From DASQZK01 sp963732905 (GTDB lineage Bacteria > Bacteroidota > Bacteroidia > Bacteroidales > GCA-2748055), in assembly GCA_963732905.1 (NCBI GenBank), contig CAVTBM010000001.1, positions 682,001-746,000 of the forward strand: a stretch of DNA of 64,000 bases, read 5' to 3'. The position numbers and the translations under genes were made by a program. How positions within the stretch are numbered: position 1 is the stretch's first letter; each line of letters starts with the position of its first letter. Shown here one piece after another: positions 53,814 through 63,801 of the stretch. The notes beneath the pieces were generated by a model that had not been told where the DNA came from, did not search any database, and worked only from the letters and a program-made list of their open reading frames with translations.

Positions 53814-56357
53814 ATGTTCACATCTTTGAATGACCTGTTGTACAAGATTGGCTTTTTCCTGGCTGCACTTATCTTTATATCCATCGGGGTTATCAATTAC
53901 CTTAGCAGCAGTAAGGTGAATGAAATGGATAGACAGATCAGAAGAACCCATACCGTCCTCATTACACTTGACGGTGTGCAGGAAAAATTCAAAAATGCAA
54001 TCATAAGCCATCGGGATTTTCTGCTTACCGGTGACAAGCAGGATCTCCAGGATTTTAGAAAAGGTCCGGCGCAGGTCCGACTGAGACTCGAAGAACTGAA
54101 AGACCTGGTCAGGAAGGACAGCCTTCTTTATGTCAGGACAGCTGAGCTGAAAGCCAATATCGATGACAAATTCAAAGCACTTGAAACGAGTGCGGTCATG
54201 AAACTTAATGGCATCTCTACGGATTCCGTGAACCATTATCTGGATGAGAATGCCAGGAGGAACCTGACTAATATCAGAATTGTAGCCAATGAAATGCTGG
54301 AGATCGAAAACGCCAGACTCCAGTCTCTGACAGTCATTGCTGAAAAGAGCATTCAGATATCCAGAGCTTATATCGTTGCCGGGAACATGATCGCCTTTGT
54401 CATCCTTTTCCTCAGTTTCAGCCTGCTCATTGGGCAGATCAGAACCCGGCGCATGGCTGAAAAATCACTTCTGGATCAGATGGAGCGCCTTGAAGTGGTG
54501 ACTCATAATATGGGCGCAGGTTTGTCCATTATTACCCCTGAGTTCAGGATCGTATGGATGAATAAAGTGATGAAAACGCTCTTTGGCGACCTGGAAGAAA
54601 AGACTTTTGATACCGTTTTCCCCGTCGGAGAGAACCAGGAGATGATTATTTTTCCCGAATCCATGGAAGCTGGAAGTAATATTCAGGAAGAGCGCAAACT
54701 TATCAATAAGGAGGGGATGGGTAACTGGTACCAGCTGATATATACACCGCTTGAAAATACCCGACAACGTCATTCATTGTTCCTTCAACTCGTTGTTCCT
54801 GTCGATGAGCGGAAGGCCCTGGAAAATTCACTCATGGAAGCCAAGGAGAAAGCAGAAGAATCAAGCCGTGCGAAAAGTGAGTTCCTTGCCAATATGAGCC
54901 ATGAAATCAGAACGCCCATGAATGCCATCCTCGGTTTCACCGAAATCCTGAGAGACAGGATGTCCGCCAATCAGGGGCTGAACGAATACCTGAGAGGCAT
55001 CGAGGTGAACGGAAAAACACTCATGAGGATCATTGATGATATCCTCGATCTCTCCAAAATTGAAGCAGGGAAATTGCAGATCAGGAAGGAGATGGTCAAC
55101 CCGCAACTTCTCCTCGAAGAGATAAGGACCATGTTTGAAGACCGGGCAAGGCAGAAGGGTATTGCCCTGAAGATAGTACAGGATGAGCATTTGCCCCCCG
55201 GTCTCGAACTGGATGAGACCAGGATTAGACAAGTCCTTTTTAACCTGGTAGGTAATGCACTGAAGTTCACCCACTCCGGTTTTGTGGAGCTGTCCTTTAA
55301 ATCCATGATGAGAAAGGATGTTCCAGGGCTGGCGGATCTCCTTATCCAGGTGAAAGATACCGGTCTCGGCATTCCCAGGGAACAGCAGGAACTTATTTTT
55401 CAGCCATTTCAGCAACAGTCAGGCCAGGATACCCGTCTGTACGGAGGTACTGGACTTGGACTGACCATCACACGAAGGCTGCTTGAAATGATGGGGGGTA
55501 CAATATCCCTGGAAAGTACGGTGAACGAGGGCTCAAATTTCATCATTATGCTTCCCGGGACGAAAACCGGAAAACCGGCGGATAAACATACGGAATTGAC
55601 CGGGACAGACTATCAGCATATCCGGTTCAGGGACGCCAAGATCCTCCTGGTTGAAGATAAAGAATCCAACCGGAAGGTCGTCAGGGATTTTTTGAGCGGC
55701 ATGAATGTCCATCTTCTCGAAGCGGAAAACGGAAAAGAAGCCGTCGATGCAGCCATCAGGACGCATCCCCAACTGATATTCATGGATCTGCAGATGCCTG
55801 TTATGGATGGCTTTCAAGCCGTACTCGAGATAAGAAAGCATGAAGATCTGAAACATGTCCCGGTTGTTGCCCTCACTGCTTCAGCTATGAAAGACAGCCA
55901 GGGCAACATAAGGGATCATTTTGACGATATCCTCATAAAACCGGTTACAAAAAAAAGTCTCATCAGTAAAATTTCCAGCTTTCTTTCTTATGATGTTGCA
56001 GGAACATTGGTGCCTGCCGGGGAAGTACGTGCCAAAAAAGACCTGGCGCTGGAAGTGAATGAGCTACTCAATGAACATAAGGTCTATCCTGAAAAACTGA
56101 AGAAAATTTTCATAGTTGAATTCAGGCCCGTATATGAAAATATCCAGAGAAAACTCTCCATGAACAGGATTAAAGCTTTTGCCAGGGGACTCAAAGACGC
56201 TGGAAGTGAATACAGGATAAACGTCCTTGAACAATATGGCAATGAACTGCTTCTGCTGGCCATAAGCTTCCGTACTGAGAAGATTGTCAGCTTGTTGATG
56301 TTGTACCCTGCGCTGGACGAAATGATTACAGGTGAAAAACTGAATAGCAATGAGTAA
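53814..56357 (+). CDS. CHASE3 hybrid histidine kinase with C-terminal receiver
   Basis: Start at ATG 53814 (847 residues). Layout: N-terminal helix (about 7-30), CHASE3-type extracytoplasmic sensor (about 33-180), second helix (about 190-212), PAS-like domain (about 225-330), HisKA with phospho-His363 (NMSHEIRTPMNAILGFTEIL), HATPase (about 410-580, NALKFTHSG, GGTGLGL), receiver (about 608-730) with Asp658 (FMDLQMPVMDG), and a ~110-residue helical tail, possibly an Hpt-like relic but without a clear phospho-His motif. The sensor is membrane-bound. It overlaps the next gene by eight bases. Confidence 0.93.
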   Translation: MFTSLNDLLYKIGFFLAALIFISIGVINYLSSSKVNEMDRQIRRTHTVLITLDGVQEKFKNAIISHRDFLLTGDKQDLQDFRKGPAQVRLRLEELKDLVRKDSLLYVRTAELKANIDDKFKALETSAVMKLNGISTDSVNHYLDENARRNLTNIRIVANEMLEIENARLQSLTVIAEKSIQISRAYIVAGNMIAFVILFLSFSLLIGQIRTRRMAEKSLLDQMERLEVVTHNMGAGLSIITPEFRIVWMNKVMKTLFGDLEEKTFDTVFPVGENQEMIIFPESMEAGSNIQEERKLINKEGMGNWYQLIYTPLENTRQRHSLFLQLVVPVDERKALENSLMEAKEKAEESSRAKSEFLANMSHEIRTPMNAILGFTEILRDRMSANQGLNEYLRGIEVNGKTLMRIIDDILDLSKIEAGKLQIRKEMVNPQLLLEEIRTMFEDRARQKGIALKIVQDEHLPPGLELDETRIRQVLFNLVGNALKFTHSGFVELSFKSMMRKDVPGLADLLIQVKDTGLGIPREQQELIFQPFQQQSGQDTRLYGGTGLGLTITRRLLEMMGGTISLESTVNEGSNFIIMLPGTKTGKPADKHTELTGTDYQHIRFRDAKILLVEDKESNRKVVRDFLSGMNVHLLEAENGKEAVDAAIRTHPQLIFMDLQMPVMDGFQAVLEIRKHEDLKHVPVVALTASAMKDSQGNIRDHFDDILIKPVTKKSLISKISSFLSYDVAGTLVPAGEVRAKKDLALEVNELLNEHKVYPEKLKKIFIVEFRPVYENIQRKLSMNRIKAFARGLKDAGSEYRINVLEQYGNELLLLAISFRTEKIVSLLMLYPALDEMITGEKLNSNE

Positions 56358-57480
56358 AAAAAACACGACTCAGAACGGGCATCAGGATGAAATACTGATC
56401 GTCGACGATAATCCGGAAAACCTTCAGGTCCTCGGCAATATCCTCGCGGAGAAGAATCTGGATGTGAGTTTTGCAAACAGCGGTATACAAGCTATACAGG
56501 CTGCAGGTTTCGAACCGCCCGATCTCATTCTTCTGGATGTATCCATGCCGGGAATGGACGGTTATGAAGTGTGCCGTAAATTAAAGCAATCGGAAAAAAC
56601 CAGGGATATCCCCGTGATCTTTCTTACCGCTAAAACAGGTTCGGAGAATGTCATACGGGGGTTTGAAGCAGGCGCAGTCGATTATGTGACTAAACCGTTC
56701 AATAGTTTTGAGCTCCTCTCCAGGGTTATGACACACCTTGCGCTGAAACACTCCCGGGATCTCATAAACCAGCAAAAGAAGCGTCTCGAAGAGGTCAATG
56801 CTACCAAAAACCGTTTTTTTTCCATCCTGGCGCATGATCTTAAAAGTCCCTTCAGCACATTGATTACAGTAACGGATTATTATAAAAAGAGCGGTGACCA
56901 TCTCAGTGAAGCAGAGATCCGTAAGTTTCTGGACCATATTTACGAGGTTTCCATAAATACCTATAATTTGCTTGAGAACCTCCTGGACTGGTCCCGTTCT
57001 CAGGCTGGCATACTCGAAGTCAATACGGTTGACTTCGATATGCAGTCGGTTGTCCGGAAGAATTCGTACTTTATTTCAACCCGCGCAAAAGAAAAAAATA
57101 TCAACCTGAGATATGAATGTGCAGAAGGCCTTATCGCCAGGGCTGATCCTGATATGATCAGTACGGTTATACGAAACCTTCTCAGCAATGCAGTGAAATT
57201 TACCCCGGGAGGGGGAGAGATCAGTCTTACATGTACCAGGGAAAATGAGCTCCTTACAGTGAGCGTTGAGGATAATGGTACAGGAATGAGCCGAAGTGAA
57301 CTGGATAAGCTTTTTAAACCTGGTGAACACCTAAGTAAAGTCGGAACCGGGCATGAGAAAGGTACAGGCCTCGGCCTTATTCTCTGCCATGAATTTGTGG
57401 AAAAAAATCATGGCTCCCTGAAAGTGGAGAGCAGGAAAGGAAAGGGTAGCCGTTTTGTTTTCAGTATTCCGGCAGGTTAA
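56350..57480 (+). CDS. receiver-histidine kinase (N-terminal REC, C-terminal HisKA/HATPase)
   Basis: A 376-residue soluble protein. The receiver (about 12-130) has VDDN at the acidic pocket, phospho-Asp63 (LLDVSMPGMDG) and KPF. A coiled linker leads to HisKA with His162 (SILAHDLKSPFS) and a HATPase domain (NLLSNAVKFTPGG; GTGLGLIL). Such REC-HK proteins take phosphate from an upstream kinase and pass it on. The eight-base overlap with the hybrid kinase implies coupled synthesis, so the two kinases and the OmpR-type regulator probably make one relay. Confidence 0.93.
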   Translation: MSKKNTTQNGHQDEILIVDDNPENLQVLGNILAEKNLDVSFANSGIQAIQAAGFEPPDLILLDVSMPGMDGYEVCRKLKQSEKTRDIPVIFLTAKTGSENVIRGFEAGAVDYVTKPFNSFELLSRVMTHLALKHSRDLINQQKKRLEEVNATKNRFFSILAHDLKSPFSTLITVTDYYKKSGDHLSEAEIRKFLDHIYEVSINTYNLLENLLDWSRSQAGILEVNTVDFDMQSVVRKNSYFISTRAKEKNINLRYECAEGLIARADPDMISTVIRNLLSNAVKFTPGGGEISLTCTRENELLTVSVEDNGTGMSRSELDKLFKPGEHLSKVGTGHEKGTGLGLILCHEFVEKNHGSLKVESRKGKGSRFVFSIPAG

Positions 57481-57550
57481 TCGACGGGCTCTGATAAAAT
57501 GAAACAATCTGTTAATGGCGAATGTTCTTATTCCTTAACCTGTATTAAGC

Positions 57551-59428
57551 ATGAACGAAAAGGAGTTAAAATCATTTGAAGAATATCATTCAAGTATAGA
57601 CACTGTAAATGTCAAGAATCCCTGGAGACGGTTTCTGGCCTTCCTGGGGCCTGCCTACCTGGTAAGTGTGGGCTATATGGATCCCGGGAACTGGGCCACC
57701 GACATTGCCGGCGGGAGTAAATTCGGATATGCCCTGATCTGGGTGATCATTCTGTCGAATATTACGGCTATCCTGCTGCAGAGCCATAGTGCCAGACTTG
57801 GGTTGGTTACAGGTAAGGACCTGGCGCAATTCAGCAGGACATACTACCGGCCCAAACTGAATTTTGTTTTCTGGATCTTTGCTGAAATTGCCATTGCAGC
57901 CACTGACCTGGCCGAAGTTCTGGGAATGGCTATTGGTCTGAATCTGTTATTCGGACTTAACATGCTGATCGGTGTCAGCCTTTCCATGTTTGACACCCTC
58001 ATCATCATGTTCCTGATCAAAAAAGGCATGCGAATGCTGGAGGCCATCATTATCGGTCTTATCAGCATCATCGGCATATCCTTTTTGATCGAGCTGTTTT
58101 TTTCCCGACCCTCCATCCCGGGTATCCTGAGCGGAATAATACCTTCACTGCCCGGCCCCGGAGCATTATACATCGCTATCGGCATCATCGGGGCTACCGT
58201 GATGCCTCATAACCTTTACCTTCATTCCTCACTCGTTCAGACCCGGAAATTTCATAATGATAAGGCCGGCATTGGGAAAGCGATCCGTTATAACTTTTTT
58301 GACACCACAATAGCCCTGAACCTGGCACTTTTTGTGAATGCAGCCATTCTGATCCTGGCGGCATCCACCTTTTTCAAGTCAGGTCACAATGAAGTGGAAG
58401 ACATTACCCAGGCACACAGGATGCTGGAACCTCTTCTCGGTTCCGTGCTGGCACCCCTGCTCTTCGCAATTGCCCTTATTGCCTCAGGTCAGAGTTCCAC
58501 ACTGACAGGCACCCTTACCGGACAAATTATTATGGAAGGGTATCTTAACCTGAGAATCCAACCATGGCTCAGACGGCTCATCACCAGGTCACTGGCTGCT
58601 ATCCCGGCTTTCATTACCATCCTTGTCGCCGGTGATTCCATGGCCGGCCCTCTGCTGATCCTGAGCCAGGTAATCCTTAGTCTTCAGCTGGGCTTTGCCA
58701 TTGTACCCCTCACACACTGGGTCTCTTCCAAAAAGATAATGGGTGATTTTAAAATCAAACTGTTTACGATCCTAGTGACATGGCTGGCGGTAATGCTCAT
58801 CGTGGTCCTGAATGTAAAACTGGTTTATGATACGCTCCAAAGTCTCATTCTGGAAGGGAAGCATCCCTGGCTGGTTTTCGGGATCATCATTCCGGCTGTG
58901 GCAGCCGCATTTATTCTCCTCGTATATATTATTGTCGAGCCTCATATTGCTATTAAAATTCCAACTATGTTCCAGCCAACCCATGAACCACCGCCAGAAA
59001 TTGAACTTACCGGAACAACGGGTTTTAAGAAGATTGCTATTTCGATAGATTTTTCTGAATCGGATAACAGGGCGCTGAGCTTTGCCGTGAACCAGGGAGG
59101 GAAATCAGCCGAATATTTCCTGATCCATGTCGTTGAATCAGCCGGTGCCCGAATGATGAAGTCCGAGATATTTGACAGCGAAACGGAAGAAGACCGTGCT
59201 TTTCTTGAGCGGTACTCAAATCAGTTGAAGATCGCAGGCTATACCAATACGCCGGTTCTCGATTACGGCCTGGCCAGGAGCGTTTTGCCTCAGGTTGTTA
59301 ACCGGCTTGGTGCCGACCTGCTGGTCATGTCTTCGCACCGTAAAGGATTCCTGCACCACCTGATCAAAGGGACGACAATTTCACAGGTTCAGAAAAGAAT
59401 CAGTATTCCGCTCATCATCCTGAAGTAG
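57551..59428 (+). CDS. mntH: NRAMP metal transporter fused to a Usp domain
   Basis: A 625-residue membrane protein. Residues about 30-455 form the NRAMP transporter of 11 helices with the metal-binding D44-P-G-N47 (helix 1) and the M218-P-H220 motif (helix 6, MPHNLYLHSS), both intact, so Mn2+/Fe2+ uptake is expected. After a linker (EPHIAIKIPTMF) residues about 491-625 form a universal stress protein domain with SSHRKGFLHHLIKGTTIS, resembling the nucleotide-binding loop. The Usp part could gate transport by ATP or AMP. It follows the receiver-kinase by 70 bases and is probably in the same transcript. Confidence 0.92.
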   Translation: MNEKELKSFEEYHSSIDTVNVKNPWRRFLAFLGPAYLVSVGYMDPGNWATDIAGGSKFGYALIWVIILSNITAILLQSHSARLGLVTGKDLAQFSRTYYRPKLNFVFWIFAEIAIAATDLAEVLGMAIGLNLLFGLNMLIGVSLSMFDTLIIMFLIKKGMRMLEAIIIGLISIIGISFLIELFFSRPSIPGILSGIIPSLPGPGALYIAIGIIGATVMPHNLYLHSSLVQTRKFHNDKAGIGKAIRYNFFDTTIALNLALFVNAAILILAASTFFKSGHNEVEDITQAHRMLEPLLGSVLAPLLFAIALIASGQSSTLTGTLTGQIIMEGYLNLRIQPWLRRLITRSLAAIPAFITILVAGDSMAGPLLILSQVILSLQLGFAIVPLTHWVSSKKIMGDFKIKLFTILVTWLAVMLIVVLNVKLVYDTLQSLILEGKHPWLVFGIIIPAVAAAFILLVYIIVEPHIAIKIPTMFQPTHEPPPEIELTGTTGFKKIAISIDFSESDNRALSFAVNQGGKSAEYFLIHVVESAGARMMKSEIFDSETEEDRAFLERYSNQLKIAGYTNTPVLDYGLARSVLPQVVNRLGADLLVMSSHRKGFLHHLIKGTTISQVQKRISIPLIILK

Positions 59429-59790
59429 CAAGGGCGGTGAGTCCATTTGCAGATCGCTGGAAAGGGTTACGGGATTTGTCTTTTCTTCAGACAAGCCGCG
59501 GGACAATTTTCTGACGGAAGCCCATTTCTGTCTGATTCATTTTCTTTAAAAATAATCTTCCGGTCTGAACGATGAATAAATGTCTGACCGACAGGTCCAT
59601 GACTCCTGGCAGGATTTTTCCCTTTAATTTAATTGTTACCGAAGTTGATTGTCTGCAGAGATATGGCTTAAACATTTTCCTTTCACTGCTGTTAATTTTC
59701 TTTCGAATACCGCTTAACCAGTGAGGTTGATGATTTATCCGAAATTTCTCCGATGTTCCAACGAATGCTTTTCACAGCACTAAAATCGAA
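59429..59790. other. intergenic region upstream of the oxidase operon
   Basis: The 362 bases hold a small hairpin TTGTCT...AGACAA (59476-59494) soon after the NRAMP gene, which lacks a T-run, and an AT-rich stretch near 59680 with TAATTTTC, one mismatch from the -7 consensus. A 62-codon leftward frame (59487-59675) is not convincing. Confidence 0.4.
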
Positions 59791-60756
59791 ATGATGGGCT
59801 CTGTGTTCGATACTGTTAAAAGTTTCTTCTCTGCCATGTCCCAGTCTTCATCTTCTGAGGCAAGTAACATTAACCACCTTTTCCTGCAGTTTCTTATCCT
59901 TTCCGCCATCATTATTTTCATTGTGGCGGGCATGGTCGTTGTTGGCGGCTACCTTTACAGAAGAAAGGCCCGGCCTGAACAGCCCATTCAAATTCACGGC
60001 AACACGAAACTGGAACTCATCTGGACTTTCATCCCGTTACTTGCAGTGTCCTTTTTCTTTGTTCTCACAGTCCGGTCAATGAAGCAGATCAACCGTCCTG
60101 TAAAAGGTGAAGAAGATCCCGATGTTGAGATCATTGCACATCAATGGTGGTGGGAAATAAGGTATCCCAAAGAGGATGTGATCACAGCCAATGAGTTGCA
60201 TATACCTGTAGGAAAAAAATTAAGGATGCGCATCGAATCTGCCGATGTCATTCACAGCTGGTGGGTGCCTGCACTTGGCCGGAAGACGGATGCTGTGCCG
60301 GGAAGAACGAATTATTCCTGGATCGAAGCAGATACCACAGGCATTTTCCATGGTGCCTGCAGTGAATTTTGCGGCGCGGAACATGCCTGGATGCTGATCA
60401 CGGTGGTATCTGAGACTCCGTCTGATTATAATGCATGGATCAGTTCCCTGAAGGTCGTGCCTCCTGTTCCGGAAGACACTCCTGCTCGTAACGGTGCCCT
60501 CTTGTTCAACAGTAAAACCTGCGCAAGCTGCCATAACATTGCAGGCACTCCCGCACATTCCAGGATAGGGCCCGACCTTACCCATGTCGGTTCCCGGCTT
60601 ACCCTGCTCAGCGGCATGTTGCCAAATACTCCTGAAAATATGAAAAAATGGCTTGCCGACCCGCAAAAAGTGAAGAGGGGGGCCCATATGCCCGATTATA
60701 TGCTTAATGAAAAGGAAATAAATGACCTTGAAACATACCTGGAGGGATTAAAATGA
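59791..60756 (+). CDS. ctaC: cytochrome c oxidase subunit II with fused cytochrome c domain (caa3-type)
   Basis: A 321-residue subunit. Two helices (about 30-55 and 72-95) anchor it. The periplasmic CuA domain carries the ligands His155 (VIHSWW), C190, E192, C194, H198 and M201 (CSEFCGAEHAWM). A C-terminal cytochrome c domain follows with heme attachment C244-A-S-C-H248 and a Met-rich ligand segment (AHMPDYM). The fused heme domain defines a caa3 oxidase that accepts electrons from cytochrome c or directly from a complex III equivalent. ATG at 59794 is an alternative start. Its stop overlaps subunit I (ATGA). Confidence 0.96.
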   Translation: MMGSVFDTVKSFFSAMSQSSSSEASNINHLFLQFLILSAIIIFIVAGMVVVGGYLYRRKARPEQPIQIHGNTKLELIWTFIPLLAVSFFFVLTVRSMKQINRPVKGEEDPDVEIIAHQWWWEIRYPKEDVITANELHIPVGKKLRMRIESADVIHSWWVPALGRKTDAVPGRTNYSWIEADTTGIFHGACSEFCGAEHAWMLITVVSETPSDYNAWISSLKVVPPVPEDTPARNGALLFNSKTCASCHNIAGTPAHSRIGPDLTHVGSRLTLLSGMLPNTPENMKKWLADPQKVKRGAHMPDYMLNEKEINDLETYLEGLK

Positions 60757-62438
60757 AGCTGTCTGTCCGTATTCCCGAATCTGAGGAACCCCTGCCAAGC
60801 CTGAGGACGACGAACGGTTTTCTTCAATGGATTTCTACCGTTGACCATAAGCAGATCGGTATAATGTACCTTTCCTCTTCTCTGTTCTTTTTCCTGGTCG
60901 GTTTTACCGAGGCAATGCTTATGCGCATCCAGCTTGCCCGGCCGGAGAACACTTTTCTGTCCCCCGAGGCCTATAACCAGATCTTTTCCATGCATGGCAC
61001 CACTATGATATTTATGGTGCTTACTCCTATGCTGCTCGGATTTGCCACCTACCTGCTTCCTCTGATGATCGGGGCAAACGAAATGGCTTTCCCGAGGCTT
61101 AATGCCTTTAGTTTCTGGATGTTTCTTTTGGGTGGTGTAGTTCTTTATTTCAGCTTTTTTGCCGGGGGCGCCCCGAATGTGGGCTGGTTTAGCTATGCTC
61201 CCCTCAGTGAGACCAACTACAGTCCGTCACCAGGTGTCGACTACTGGGTGATCAGTTTATTGCTGATGGGGATAGGAACCGTGGGAGCGGCACTTAATTT
61301 TGTGGTCACAACGATCACCATGCGGGCTAAAGGACTTTCTTACAACCGCCTGCCGCTGTTCGTCTGGATGGTATTTGTAAATTCCTTCCTGATCCTGACA
61401 GCCTTTCCCGTGCTGAACGCAGGTCTGGTCATGATCCTCACCGACCGTATGATGAATGCGCACTTTTTCACCACCGCAACAGGCGGCAATGCCGTGATGT
61501 GGCAGCACCTGTTCTGGACCTTCGGCCATCCCGAAGTTTATATTCTTGCGCTGCCTGCCTTCGGGATCGTATCCGAAGTGATACCCGTTTTTTCGGGTAA
61601 ACCAATTTTCGGGTACAGCTTTGTTGCCGCATCCACCGTTGCCATCGCGCTGCTTTCATTCGGCGTGTGGGCACATCACATGTTCGCCGTCGGACTTGGA
61701 ACAGAATTTAATGCTTTTTTTGCGGCTACAAGCATGCTCATTGCCATTCCCACCGGCATTAAAATATTTAACTGGGCAGCTACCATGTGGGGTGGTTCCG
61801 TCCGGTTTACCACGGCCATGCTCTTTGCCCTCGCCCTCCTGGTGGATTTTACCATCGGAGGACTCAGCGGCGTGGGCTTTTCCCTTGTACCGGTTGACTG
61901 GCGTCTGACGGATACCTACTTCGTGGTAGCCCATATTCATTACGTTTTTATCGGCGCCGCACTTACCGGCGGATTTGCCGGAGCCTACTACTGGTTCCCG
62001 AAAATAACCGGCAGGATGCTCTCTGAAAAAATCGGGAAGTGGCATTTCTGGATCTTCTTTATAGGTTTTAACGGCACATTTTTCGTGTTCCATTTCCTCG
62101 GATTGCTTGGAATGCCACGCCGCGTCTTTACCTATCCCGATCTTCCCTACCTGGGCAGTCTCAACATGTTCTCCACGGTGATGGGCTTCGTTTTCGGAGC
62201 ATCCTTCTTTATATTTATTTATAATGTACTCAGAAGCCGCCGGAAAGGGGAGAAGGCGGGTGATAATCCCTGGGGAGCATGGAGTCTCGAATGGCTGACC
62301 ACGTCACCTCCGCCACTGAAAAATTTCGACGCAGTTCCACTCGTCCGCAGCCGCCGACCAATCTGGGATCTGGAACATCCGGAGGATCCCGACTGGAAAG
62401 TTCAACCTTCAAAGAGGAGGGAAGGAAATGAAAAGTAG
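60753..62438 (+). CDS. ctaD: cytochrome c oxidase subunit I (heme-copper, A1-type)
   Basis: The 561-residue catalytic subunit of the proton-pumping terminal oxidase. About 12 helices carry the heme and copper ligands: SMHGTTMIF (first heme a ligand), FGHPEVYILALPAFG (CuB His and the cross-linked Tyr), WAHHMFAVG (CuB pair) and HIHYVF (heme ligands). The FGHPEV motif marks the A1 group, with the D-channel glutamate present. The last ~50 residues are polar and cytoplasmic. It overlaps subunit III by 11 bases. It indicates aerobic or microaerobic respiration. Confidence 0.97.
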   Translation: MKLSVRIPESEEPLPSLRTTNGFLQWISTVDHKQIGIMYLSSSLFFFLVGFTEAMLMRIQLARPENTFLSPEAYNQIFSMHGTTMIFMVLTPMLLGFATYLLPLMIGANEMAFPRLNAFSFWMFLLGGVVLYFSFFAGGAPNVGWFSYAPLSETNYSPSPGVDYWVISLLLMGIGTVGAALNFVVTTITMRAKGLSYNRLPLFVWMVFVNSFLILTAFPVLNAGLVMILTDRMMNAHFFTTATGGNAVMWQHLFWTFGHPEVYILALPAFGIVSEVIPVFSGKPIFGYSFVAASTVAIALLSFGVWAHHMFAVGLGTEFNAFFAATSMLIAIPTGIKIFNWAATMWGGSVRFTTAMLFALALLVDFTIGGLSGVGFSLVPVDWRLTDTYFVVAHIHYVFIGAALTGGFAGAYYWFPKITGRMLSEKIGKWHFWIFFIGFNGTFFVFHFLGLLGMPRRVFTYPDLPYLGSLNMFSTVMGFVFGASFFIFIYNVLRSRRKGEKAGDNPWGAWSLEWLTTSPPPLKNFDAVPLVRSRRPIWDLEHPEDPDWKVQPSKRREGNEK

Positions 62439-62976
62439 ACTCATGATGCTGTTCTTTGTGGCTTCGGAAGCCTTTTTCTTCCTGGCACTCATCATCTCGT
62501 ATGTCGTGTACAGCCGGCAGGGAGGAGTGTTGTCCTCCACGGCTCAATACCTGGATATAAGGAAAACTGGACTTTTCAGCATACTGCTCTTTTCAAGCAG
62601 TGGTACTATTTTCATCGCTGAAACACAAATGAAAAAAGGGAACCGTAAAGCAGTAAGCCGCTGGCTGATAGCAACCATACTACTCGGACTGATTTTTCTG
62701 ATCGGTCAGGGCATCGAATACTTCCATCTCTATAATGAGGATGTCACCATCAGCAGGGATGTCTTCGGGTCGGCTTTCTTCACCCTCACAGGCTTTCATG
62801 GTCTTCATGTGCTGATCGGGCTGATAGTCCTCTCAGCGATGACCTATATGGTAATCTCGGAAAAATTCACTGCACTGGAAGCCACCGGACTCGATGCGGT
62901 ATCTGTTTACTGGCATTTCGTCGATGCTGTCTGGGTGGTCGTTTTTAGTGTGGTATACTTAGGCTCTTTATTATGA
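62428..62976 (+). CDS. ctaE: cytochrome c oxidase subunit III
   Basis: A 182-residue short-form subunit III with five helices, preceded by an AGGAGG-like site inside the end of subunit I. Conserved family segments are VASEAFFFLALI near the start and TGFHGLHVLIGL, and the C-terminal YWHFVDAVWVVVFSVVYL. Subunit III stabilises the catalytic core and proton uptake. It overlaps the next gene by four bases (ATGA). Confidence 0.96.
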   Translation: MKSRLMMLFFVASEAFFFLALIISYVVYSRQGGVLSSTAQYLDIRKTGLFSILLFSSSGTIFIAETQMKKGNRKAVSRWLIATILLGLIFLIGQGIEYFHLYNEDVTISRDVFGSAFFTLTGFHGLHVLIGLIVLSAMTYMVISEKFTALEATGLDAVSVYWHFVDAVWVVVFSVVYLGSLL

Positions 62977-63791
62977 TAACAACAACTATGCTGATGGCTA
63001 ACTGGGTTTTTAATGTCCCGGCTCTCGTTATTGCTGTTTTGCTGGTTCTGTTCCAGCTGTTAACCAGTGGTTTCAGGTATACTGCAAAAAGCAGGATCTT
63101 CTATGCAGGCGTAATCTTATTTCTGCTGATGGCTTTGTCGCCGTTGGAATGGCTTGGCAGATCCTATCTCTTCAGCGCACACATGATGCAGCATATTTTT
63201 TATCTCCTGATCATACCGCCGATGTTGCTTGCCGGCACAGATGCCGGATTCCTTACCCGTACCCTGGACCGTGGCAGGGGTAAGGCTGCAGGAAAAATAC
63301 TGTTTTATCCAATGGTAAGCTGGATTCTGGGAATCGGGTCGATGTGGATATGGCATATCCCTGTCGTCTTTGAAGCCATGAAACATTCACAGGCCCTCAT
63401 GATTTTGCAGGTGGTTTCACTGATTCTCACCGGCTATATTTTTATATGGCCCGTTTATTCCCCGGTGAATTTCATGAGACTGGGACCGCTTGAAAGCACA
63501 CTATACCTGTTTTCTGCCTGTGTGGGATGTACAGTGCTCGGCATACTTATCACCTTTGCCCCGGCCGGTATGTTTACCGCTTTTTTCGGAGGCGGCAATC
63601 CGGTAGTGAGGGAAGCAATCGTTCAGAACTGGGGATTCACCAAAGCTGCCGATCAGCAGATGGCCGGACTCATCATGTGGGTGCCGGCATGCATTGTATA
63701 CGTTACGAATATTATGATCACGCTTGGGAGATGGTATACGAAAGATGCCATCACAGGTAAGGAAGAGATACTTATAAACGCTGACAAATGA
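62973..63791 (+). CDS. ctaG: caa3-type oxidase assembly factor CtaG
   Basis: A 272-residue membrane protein with about seven helices, matching the caa3_CtaG family rather than the soluble Cox11. Conserved pieces include the histidine-rich SAHMMQHIFYLLIIPPMLLAG and WIWHIPVVFEAM, and DQQMAGLIMWVPAC near the end. It probably delivers copper for CuB or assists subunit I maturation. It follows subunit III with a four-base overlap, as in Bacillus-type caa3 operons. Confidence 0.92.
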   Translation: MITTTMLMANWVFNVPALVIAVLLVLFQLLTSGFRYTAKSRIFYAGVILFLLMALSPLEWLGRSYLFSAHMMQHIFYLLIIPPMLLAGTDAGFLTRTLDRGRGKAAGKILFYPMVSWILGIGSMWIWHIPVVFEAMKHSQALMILQVVSLILTGYIFIWPVYSPVNFMRLGPLESTLYLFSACVGCTVLGILITFAPAGMFTAFFGGGNPVVREAIVQNWGFTKAADQQMAGLIMWVPACIVYVTNIMITLGRWYTKDAITGKEEILINADK

Positions 63792-63801
63792 ACATACCAT
63801 C

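Noticed and set aside
59487..59675. 62-codon leftward frame in the gap before the oxidase operon
   Set aside because: Short, opposite to both flanking genes, and without a recognisable motif.
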